A stretch of DNA of 64,000 nucleotides from SIAJ01 sp036266155 (GTDB taxonomy: Bacteria; Planctomycetota; Planctomycetia; Gemmatales; Gemmataceae), in the NCBI GenBank assembly GCA_036266155.1, contig DATANR010000152.1:1-64000 (forward strand), written 5' to 3'. This document shows, piece by piece, positions 35,261 to 41,729 of the stretch (positions within the stretch are counted from its first letter, which is position 1; each line of letters begins with the position of its first letter). The notes beneath the pieces are model-generated. The model saw nothing but the letters and a program-made list of their open reading frames with translations, made no database searches and had not been told where the DNA came from. The position numbers and the translations under genes were made by a program.

Positions 35261-35665
35261 TCAATGAGGGGAGTGGGCCTTGAAAAGGTCTTTAAGGTCA
35301 TCCAATCGAGACATGAAATCCGCCAGCCTGACGCGCAATTCAATCCGGATAGCCGGTGGGCATTGAGCAGCTTCTACAATCCCCGAAACGTCACGGGCCA
35401 ACTGTTCTAGTTGTGGCTGCAAGTTTCGAAATCGGCGGACCGAGCGATCTCGCCTTTCAGAATCTTCCCTAAGTTCCGCTGTCGAAATCGAGCCCAATCG
35501 GCTCTTTTCTTGAACCGCGAGTACCTCAGCGAACAAGGTTTCCAACTTCGCGGTATAGATTCCCAAAAGATCGGCCAGGCGGGCCAATTCGTTAGAATTC
35601 AGACCGCCCACGGAACGAATCGTTTGGCCCGATGGAGCCGGTCCCAATTGGGTGTCAGCACTCAT
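35261..35665 (-). CDS. Small helical protein coupled to GTPase
   Basis: 134 residues from the ATG at 35665, whose A-T-G-A overlaps the TGA of the upstream GTPase gene. The sequence is nearly all alpha-helical (LNSNELARLADLLGIYTAKLETLF, RRFRNLQPQLEQLARDVSGI, RVRLADFMSRLDDLKDLFKAH), probably two or three long helices forming a bundle. No membrane segment, signal peptide or known domain. It likely partners the GTPase as effector, adaptor or regulator; this is inferred from coupling only. Confidence 0.62.
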   Translation of the reverse strand: MSADTQLGPAPSGQTIRSVGGLNSNELARLADLLGIYTAKLETLFAEVLAVQEKSRLGSISTAELREDSERRDRSVRRFRNLQPQLEQLARDVSGIVEAAQCPPAIRIELRVRLADFMSRLDDLKDLFKAHSPH

Positions 35666-36507
35666 GCCCGCTCCTCCCACTGTCGCAACGCATCCACGGT
35701 CTCAAGCAGCCGTCGCAACGATTGTATCTGATGCGCCTGGTCGTAACCTGACGCATTCAGCTTCAGTTTCTCGCCGCTCAAAGTTGTGAAGTTACTGATC
35801 ACCAATGATGTAAACGCCAATTCTCGCTGACACTTTCGGGGATCCGATGAACCTAAGGCTTCGGCGATCGCAACTGCGTATTCACCTTCCCGATAATGCC
35901 GATCCACTTCCGCTTGGTCGGGCCACCAGAGGTCTTGTTTGCCGACGACCGTCAGCAACCAAACCTTATTCTTGCATAAGCGGACGGCGGGAAGCAACCG
36001 CAGAAGCGCTTCCATTTCGTCCGCTCGGCCGGCACTCAGCAGAGATTGCAAGAATTCAGGCTTATTTCCTTGGTAGAGCTTATGGTCCTTGTAGTTGGGA
36101 AGTGGAATGGAGTGGTGCCCGAACGCAGTCACGACGATAACACCGCGGTAAGCCCCCGCCGCCAAGTCATTCAACAGATCAGACCAGGTAGCGTCTCGAC
36201 GGTGTCGCTGGCCAGGTGGCACAACAACTTCGACTCCTGGGGCATCTTTGAGGGTGAATTCCTCGATGCCGAGGTCCTCGTTGTAAAGGCCCGGCGGATC
36301 AAGCAAAAGGTCATAGCGACCTGACAAAAATCGAGCGAGAGTGGTCTTTCCGACTCCGCCGGGGCCAAGGATCAGGATACCAGGCGTGCTTTCCGGCTTC
36401 CCTTTCCCAGAAAACCAGTCGCGGAGATTGCCGATCAACTGCCCGATCGCCTCCCGGCGATCCCAGACCCAGTTCACGATCCTCCAACCGGTTTCTTCGT
36501 CGGCCAT
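35662..36507 (-). CDS. P-loop GTPase-like protein of unknown role
   Basis: 281 residues. The P-loop GPGGVGKT (48-55), a DAPG switch-like site (88-91) and VVGKQDLWW (187-195) suggest a TRAFAC-type GTPase. The usual (N/T)KxD specificity motif appears as GKQD (189-192), with Gly in place of Asn/Thr, so nucleotide choice is uncertain. The N-terminus (WRIVNWVWDRREAIGQLIGNL) is amphipathic and could attach to a membrane or partner. AYRGVIVVTAFGHHSIPL recurs in my memory of related uncharacterised bacterial GTPases. GGAG lies 7 bases before the ATG. It is coupled to the following helical protein and diverges from the gene at 36723. Signalling or conflict function is possible but not shown. Confidence 0.75.
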   Translation of the reverse strand: MADEETGWRIVNWVWDRREAIGQLIGNLRDWFSGKGKPESTPGILILGPGGVGKTTLARFLSGRYDLLLDPPGLYNEDLGIEEFTLKDAPGVEVVVPPGQRHRRDATWSDLLNDLAAGAYRGVIVVTAFGHHSIPLPNYKDHKLYQGNKPEFLQSLLSAGRADEMEALLRLLPAVRLCKNKVWLLTVVGKQDLWWPDQAEVDRHYREGEYAVAIAEALGSSDPRKCQRELAFTSLVISNFTTLSGEKLKLNASGYDQAHQIQSLRRLLETVDALRQWEERA

Positions 36508-36722
36508 TGCGGCACTCCAACCACAGAACGTAGTTTACCGAACTATTGGCAACTCAAAACACAGAAACCTACCGCCAGCCGACCTTGCCCGCCCGTCATC
36601 ACCGGATGATTCACGACGTTACTGTAGTCGCCTCTTCACGAAATTCTTGCCTCGCCGCTCGCCGACCAGCTATCCTGCCGGTGGAGACCAACTCGCTGTC
36701 ACATCCTGATTGGAGCAAATGC

Positions 36723-37259
36723 ATGCGCAACTTCGTTTGGGCCGGCGTCGCTTGGGCCGTCGTGGCCGTGGGCGCCAGGGCCGAGGACAAGAAACCCGCT
36801 GGAGGGGACGACAAGGGCGTCAGTCTGGCCAAGGTGAAGAAGCTGATCGGCACCTGGGTCGCCGAGGACGACAAGGGGCAGCCGACCGAAACAGTCGTGT
36901 CTGTCTTCAAACTCACGGCCGCGGGCAGCGCCGTGCAGGAGACGATCTTTCCGGGCCAGCCACACGAGATGGTTTCCGTCTATCACATGGACGGCAAAGA
37001 CCTCGTGATGACGCACTACTGTGCCGCGGGCAACCAGCCGAAGATGAAGGTCGATCCGAAGGGCAAGGACAACGAGTTGAAGTTCGTGTTCGCCGGCGGG
37101 AGCAATCTCGACCCCGCGAAAGACATGCACATGCACGAAGGGTCGATCTCGTGGACCGACGACGACCACATCGTCTGGTCATGGCAGGGCTACATGGACG
37201 GCAAGCCGGTTAAGGACCACGCCATTTCGATGAAGCTGGTGCGCAAAAAAGCAAAGTAA
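36723..37259 (+). CDS. Exported DUF1579-like protein
   Basis: 178 residues. A signal peptide ends near VGARAED. The body starts with VKKLIGTWVAEDDKG and continues with strands TVVSVFKLTAAGSAVQETIF, MVSVYHMDGKDLVMTHYC and a closing SWTDDDHIVWSW, the look of a small lipocalin-type or DUF1579 beta-barrel. It might bind a small ligand in the periplasm; ligand unknown. GGAG lies 9 bases before the ATG at 36723. A dispersed repeat follows 6 bp after the stop. Confidence 0.7.
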   Translation: MRNFVWAGVAWAVVAVGARAEDKKPAGGDDKGVSLAKVKKLIGTWVAEDDKGQPTETVVSVFKLTAAGSAVQETIFPGQPHEMVSVYHMDGKDLVMTHYCAAGNQPKMKVDPKGKDNELKFVFAGGSNLDPAKDMHMHEGSISWTDDDHIVWSWQGYMDGKPVKDHAISMKLVRKKAK

Positions 37260-37265
37260 GGATTA

Positions 37266-37337
37266 GGCGAGCGGAGTCCCGGCGCGCCGGGACCCGATGA
37301 TTCCGACATCGAGCGGCTTAACCTGCGTAAGCCGCTC
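37266..37337. repeat. Composite repeat: half palindrome plus CCCGATG element
   Basis: The first 28 bases (37266-37293, starting GGCGAGCGGAGTCCC) equal the first 28 bases of the 4570 palindrome. They run into CCCGATG, N7, CATCGAG and a CGGCTTA/TAAGCCG stem, the same element found at positions 1-35. Two repeat families are thus joined, between two convergent genes. Confidence 0.65.
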
Positions 37338-37363
37338 CAACACCTCTGCCCCGATCATTGGCT

Positions 37364-38026
37364 TCACTTGCGAAAGCCGTACTTCTCGCCGTACAACTCG
37401 TTGAACACCTTCTGTTGATCCGGGGTCAGGAGCGCGCGGACCTGGTCGGGCACGCTCCAGCCTATTTTCCGGGCCCGTCGGGCGGCCTCCTCATTGGTGA
37501 TCTTCTTCGCTGCGACCTCCGCTTTCAATTGTTCCACCGTTTCGCGCCCGAGTTGGTTGTACGCGTCACGAAGAACGCGGACCTCCTTGTCGCCAATCTT
37601 GAGGGCCGCGCGGACTTCCGGGTGGTCGAACACTTCCATTTCGCGGTTCTGGAACAGGATCTGCTTCATCCGCTTGATCTGCTCGGGCCGGAGAATCTCA
37701 CCGTACATTCGGAGGAGTTCGTCGGAGGCCTTCGTCTCCTGAACACGCAGCTTGGCGTTCTTCTCCCGCTCGGGTGTCTTCGAGTCCAGAAGAGCCCGGC
37801 TCTCGTCTTCATACCGGAGACGTACTTTTTCGCGCCGTTCCTTGGTGTCGAGAAGCGCTTTTTCCTGCTCCGCGGTCACTTTCAGCTCGGCCTTCCTCTC
37901 CTTGTCGAAGAAGTAGTAGACGGAGCCGACCGGGTAGAGAGCACGCGAGTCGGCGTCGCCGGCGAATGCGCTGGCGGGCAGAGCCGTCAGTGCCGTCGCG
38001 AGAAAGAGGGTGGGAACGAATCTCAT
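37364..38026 (-). CDS. Exported helical protein of unknown function
   Basis: 220 residues from the ATG at 38026, with GAGG 6 bases upstream. The signal peptide ends near PASAFAGD. The mature part is long charged helices (KVTAEQEKALLDTKERREKVRL, RVQETKASDELLRMYGEIL) and ends LLTPDQQKVFNELYGEKYG. The LTPDQ-type endings and helical hairpins resemble Spy/CpxP-like periplasmic proteins, which chaperone or sense the envelope, but no LTxxQ motif pair is clear. Function unknown. Confidence 0.68.
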   Translation of the reverse strand: MRFVPTLFLATALTALPASAFAGDADSRALYPVGSVYYFFDKERKAELKVTAEQEKALLDTKERREKVRLRYEDESRALLDSKTPEREKNAKLRVQETKASDELLRMYGEILRPEQIKRMKQILFQNREMEVFDHPEVRAALKIGDKEVRVLRDAYNQLGRETVEQLKAEVAAKKITNEEAARRARKIGWSVPDQVRALLTPDQQKVFNELYGEKYGFRK

Positions 38027-38257
38027 CGTGCGCCTCATTGCCGAATGGAACCCCTGCGCCGGATGACGCACCGCGATAGGGGTTCCGATGTTCGGAGTCT
38101 AGCTCACGATTTTCCGCCCACGCTCACCAGTACGACTGTTGGCGAGCGACGCGTCACCACATCACGATCTGCATTGTCGCGATCGCCTGGTTCAGCGTGT
38201 TTTATCGTCCGCCCGGCGTGGCCTTCGCGTCCGTCCGGTCCTGCACAGCCACGATTA

Positions 38258-39535
38258 CTATTGGCCGATTGCCTTCTTCAGTGCCTCAGAGGCGACACTC
38301 ACACCGATCTTGGTCGCCACATCTAGGGCCCACTGCCCGGCACCGGCCAGCCGGCTTAACATCCCGGCCCCGTCTCCCTTCCTCGCGGCGACTTCGGCCG
38401 CCGCCACTTCTCCGATGGCGCTATCCTGCTCGGGCGACGCGGCCACCTCCTTCATGGAGGTACGCAGTCGGGACAACTCCGAGGCGAGCGCCTCAAGATT
38501 CAGATTGTTCCCGCCCCCTTGCCAAATCTGTTGGAACTTGATGTGGTGTGCTTGGGCTCCGGGCCCAATCGCACCCCCCTGCCCCACCTTGTACTGATCT
38601 CTCATGATCAACTCCTCTATGAAGATATTTCTTGTGGCGGGCCTGTATTCCCCGGTTGAAGAAGCGACTTCTAGCAGCAAGCTCGCGTATTTTTCCACCT
38701 CGGCTTGATCATCCAGTTCAACAAAGTCCTGTTCGCAAATGGTCAGCTCGGTGCCGAGTGTCTCCTCGACGGTTGTCCATTCATTCGCGTCGACGACGCG
38801 CGGCTGGTACTCCCGCGGTATATTGCCGTGAAACTCGTAATCTTTTTTCTTGGTGATCGCAATGGTTGGAACCAGCGCGGCTCGGACTGCCCCTAACAAG
38901 TAATGAGAATGCCGGTTGGCCGCATCGATATAACATACGGCCACGTCGGCATTGGCAATCAACTCGAACACTTCCATTTCGTCCGAAAGCGAACGCTGGG
39001 GACGGGTAGTCAAGGGGGTATAACCTCGGGCCTCAATGTAATCCGGGAGTTGCCTCCGGACGGCCTTCCCCATGCTCTCCGTGCCAAGTAACAGGCAGGA
39101 CCGGCGCGACGTCGACGGCTGGTAACGTGGCCGGGGGTTTTCGCCGAGATATGCACGGAATATTTGTATGGCGTGGCGGTGTTCCCGTAATTGTCTCAGA
39201 TACGAACCCCTCGAGAACCGCCGCTGCAGTATTCTCGACGGGACGATCTCGCCGGACAGGACGTCCTCTACGAATACGAGGACCGGTTTCCGGGCTCGGA
39301 TTCCCAAGGCGATCTCAAATAGGATGTGGGGTGATACCCCACCCTCGCGCCGGGTTACGACAGCCAACATGCCGTCACTGCTGTTAAGATGACGCTCCAA
39401 CTTCGACGCGTTCACCGTCTTTGATGGCGGATCGAGGCTCGGGACAATACCTTCAGTGCGCATCAGGCGTCCGAAATAGGTGACGACGTCGACGTCCTCC
39501 TTTCGGTAGCTATGCGAGAAGTAGACTAGGTTCAT
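38258..39535 (-). CDS. Protein with two TIR-like domains and a conflict-type C-terminal module
   Basis: 425 residues. Residues 1-110 resemble a TIR domain: VYFSHSYRKEDVDVV, a middle helix to HLNSSDGMLAVVTRREG, then SPHILFEIALGIRARKPVLVF, in which Glu74 occupies the place of the NADase glutamate. Residues about 145-260 form another Rossmann-like unit (CLLLGTESMGKAVRRQLP, ADVAVCYIDAANRHSHYLLG) of TIR or deoxyribosyltransferase type. The C-terminus (YKVGQGGAIGPGAQAHHI, then GAGQWALDVATKIGVSVA) is a pattern I associate with bacterial signalling or conflict proteins. An NAD-depleting defence effector is plausible but not shown. AAGG lies 8 bases before the ATG; repeats lie upstream. Confidence 0.7.
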   Translation of the reverse strand: MNLVYFSHSYRKEDVDVVTYFGRLMRTEGIVPSLDPPSKTVNASKLERHLNSSDGMLAVVTRREGGVSPHILFEIALGIRARKPVLVFVEDVLSGEIVPSRILQRRFSRGSYLRQLREHRHAIQIFRAYLGENPRPRYQPSTSRRSCLLLGTESMGKAVRRQLPDYIEARGYTPLTTRPQRSLSDEMEVFELIANADVAVCYIDAANRHSHYLLGAVRAALVPTIAITKKKDYEFHGNIPREYQPRVVDANEWTTVEETLGTELTICEQDFVELDDQAEVEKYASLLLEVASSTGEYRPATRNIFIEELIMRDQYKVGQGGAIGPGAQAHHIKFQQIWQGGGNNLNLEALASELSRLRTSMKEVAASPEQDSAIGEVAAAEVAARKGDGAGMLSRLAGAGQWALDVATKIGVSVASEALKKAIGQ

Positions 39536-39613
39536 CGGGCGCGCCTTGCAGTCAGATTTCGCCCCCGGGCCGGGCAGCGACCTCCGGCCAAACTGGTGAG
39601 TATGCCGACCGGT

Positions 39614-39687
39614 GCCGGTCAGCCTGTTTCGCCGCGCCGGTCAGCAAATCACAGTATCATGGTCAGCGTTTGCAGTCGCCGGTCAGC
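39614..39687. repeat. Iteron-like direct repeats GCCGGTCAGC, 20-22 bp apart
   Basis: GCCGGTCAGC occurs exactly at 39614-39623, 39636-39645 and 39678-39687, with a partial copy GGTCAGC at 39661-39667 that lies in register. Start-to-start distances are 22, 22 and 20 bp, about two helical turns, so all copies face the same side of the DNA. They lie 79-152 bp upstream of the TIR-like gene. The pattern suits binding of an oligomeric regulator; no regulator gene adjoins. The rest of 39536-39830 shows no gene. Confidence 0.6.
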
Positions 39688-39830
39688 CGATTGCTGCGCT
39701 ATTTCACGCCAACCGACGGAAGTTGTCAATCTTCCTCGCGTGTAGACAGAGCTGAGGCAACTCATTCTGTCAGACCACTTCGCCGAGTTGTATGACTATT
39801 GATTCAGGCGTCGCCAACCCTGTCGGCTAG

Positions 39831-40604
39831 TCAAGCAATTCTGTCCACGCCTACTTCCACTCCGCTCGCCAACGCCTTCAACTCGTCAACAATCGGCCCC
39901 GTCAACACCTCCTCGAAGCGAGCAAGCGCCCGCGCCACGGTCGCTCCGTCCATCACGCGATGATCGTAGACCACACGCATGTCGACTTCGCCGGCCGGCG
40001 AAAAGACGCCGTAGTTCAGGATCGTCGTGAGCGGCGACAGTGGGTGCAACGACTCAGCGCCTAACGCCGAATAGACACTGACGCCGAACGTGCCGAAGTG
40101 TCGCGCCCGTTGGCGGCCGACGTTCAGGCCGATCCACCACAAGGCACGTCGAAGCGGCCGCGGCAGGCGTGTCATCCGCAGGGCACGGTGAAAATCCTTC
40201 ACATCGTCGACCGGCGTCTCGTTGAACGCCCGCAATCGTTTCGTGAGTTCGAGCAATGGCAGCGCTGCCGGGTCCTTGATGCGACCAATCAGGATTGCCT
40301 TCTCGTCCTCATAGTCGCGCTCGACAACGACGCTCGCAACGGTTGTCGGGAACTCGTAGAGGTGGTGCCACGGCAGCTTGCAATACGCCCGTCGCAACTC
40401 GGGCATTTCGGCCGAGACGAGCGCGTATGCCTTGACGACGATGGCCGTCCACGCCGGCCGGTCGGTCAATGCGGCTCGGGCTTCGATGACGGGTTGGAGC
40501 TTGATGCGCCGCTGAACCGGAACGGTCGGCACGCCGGCCGCGAAGTGCAGAAAATCGATGACCAGTCTGCGGGCCCGCGAGAGAGCGATTCGGCGGCCAC
40601 GCAT
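39831..40604 (-). CDS. 2-oxoacid dehydrogenase E2-like acyltransferase, catalytic domain only
   Basis: 257 residues from the ATG at 40604, with GGGAG 7 bases upstream. The C-terminal part (MRVVYDHRVMDGATVARAL) has the HxxxDG active-site motif, His215 to Gly220, of dihydrolipoamide acyltransferases and chloramphenicol acetyltransferases. The N-terminal lipoyl and subunit-binding domains of a normal E2 are missing, so it cannot channel acyl groups on its own lipoate. It may act on CoA esters or work with another E2. No E1 or E3 gene is near. Confidence 0.75.
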   Translation of the reverse strand: MRGRRIALSRARRLVIDFLHFAAGVPTVPVQRRIKLQPVIEARAALTDRPAWTAIVVKAYALVSAEMPELRRAYCKLPWHHLYEFPTTVASVVVERDYEDEKAILIGRIKDPAALPLLELTKRLRAFNETPVDDVKDFHRALRMTRLPRPLRRALWWIGLNVGRQRARHFGTFGVSVYSALGAESLHPLSPLTTILNYGVFSPAGEVDMRVVYDHRVMDGATVARALARFEEVLTGPIVDELKALASGVEVGVDRIA

Positions 40605-40799
40605 CGGGCGTCTCCCTCGAATGTCCAATTTCTTCAGCGCATTGCAACGAAACCGCCACGTGAAACGAATCGAACACGCTCGAGCGCGAATGCAGCACGC
40701 ACGGCACCATTTCGGGGGGTCTATTGCGCTAGTATTTTGCACTACGCGTTTTCAACCCATCTCCTCTGCTGCTAACGACATGTGTCCAAAACAGCGATC

Positions 40800-40849
40800 A
40801 GAGGTTGCCAACCATAGGGAGGGGGTGGCAATCTTAGTTGGCAATCTCT
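40800..40849 (-). terminator. Inverted repeat after the methyltransferase gene
   Basis: AGAGGTTGCCAAC (40800-40812) and GTTGGCAATCTCT (40837-40849) pair at 12 of 13 positions with a 24-base loop that contains another near copy of the arm (GGTGGCAATC). On the minus strand the stem starts 4 bases past the methyltransferase stop. It may end that transcript before the acyltransferase gene 250 bp on. Confidence 0.5.
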
Positions 40850-40853
40850 CCCT

Positions 40854-41624
40854 TTAAGCAGGTTTAAGCGCTCGGAAAATATACGCCTGGTCGACGTAGC
40901 TGAGGCGATGCTCGATGCCCGTGAACCCGACGGCCGTCAACTTCGCGGCGATGGCGTCGTCGGTCAGGTAGTGGAAGCGGCCCTTGCGCGCTTCCTTCTT
41001 GAGCCACTTGCCGTAACGCAGCATGCGCCAGGCTTTCTTCAAGTACTTCAGCGGCTTCTCGGCCGCCCGTGCACCGCCGAGCGACTTCCAGGCGACCTTG
41101 CCCCAGGCTGGGTTCGGCACGTTCACCGAGAAGATGAATCGTCCGCCCGGTTGAAGGATGCGGAACACGTCCTGCAGTAGCCGATCGTACGCGGCGGTGG
41201 TCCAGGCGCCGGTGGCTTCGTCGTACGACTCGGCATAGGAGATCGATAAGCCGGAGATGACGCACTTGTAGGAAGCATCGGGTATCTGGCCGAGGCCGAC
41301 GCTGAAGTCGTGCGTCTCAAAGCGGACACGTTGGCCCGGCGGCGGCTGGAGCGTCGCTCGCAACTTCGCGTAAGCCTGTTCGTTGACGGCCGCCACATCC
41401 ATGCCGACGACTTCAGTGATCTGCCCCTCGGTCCGTTCCCAGAGCGCCTTCGAGAGCGCGCCGCCGCCGCAACCGAGGTCGAGCCACGACTCGCCCGCTT
41501 GTGGATCTGCCCAGTCGATCGTGTCGTCGAGCAACTCGCGATAGGGCGGCAACTCATGCTGGCCCCAGAAGGCTTTGGCACACTTGCTATCGGGCCAGTA
41601 GTTGACGGCGGGGGCCTCGGGCAT
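40854..41624 (-). CDS. Class I SAM-dependent methyltransferase
   Basis: 256 residues from the ATG at 41624, with GGAAGG 8 bases upstream. The SAM-binding motif I reads WLDLGCGGGALSKAL (47-61), followed by VVGMDVAAVNEQAY and the post-motif FRILQPGGRFIFSVNVPNP. It belongs to the class I Rossmann fold. Substrate not inferable: small molecules, quinones or lipids are all possible. It is divergent from the TgpA-like gene over 105 bp. Confidence 0.85.
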   Translation of the reverse strand: MPEAPAVNYWPDSKCAKAFWGQHELPPYRELLDDTIDWADPQAGESWLDLGCGGGALSKALWERTEGQITEVVGMDVAAVNEQAYAKLRATLQPPPGQRVRFETHDFSVGLGQIPDASYKCVISGLSISYAESYDEATGAWTTAAYDRLLQDVFRILQPGGRFIFSVNVPNPAWGKVAWKSLGGARAAEKPLKYLKKAWRMLRYGKWLKKEARKGRFHYLTDDAIAAKLTAVGFTGIEHRLSYVDQAYIFRALKPA

Positions 41625-41729
41625 CGTGGAATCCTTCCGATCAAATTGGGCGGTCATTGTAGCAGGTTCGCTGCTCGCGTCCCGGTGCGATCGGGCGTAT
41701 GATGTCTTCGTCCGCCCCAGGGGCTCGCC

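Noticed and set aside
39614..39687. CRISPR array
   Set aside because: The repeat is only 10 bp, copies number 3-4, spacers are about 11 bp, and no cas gene is near.
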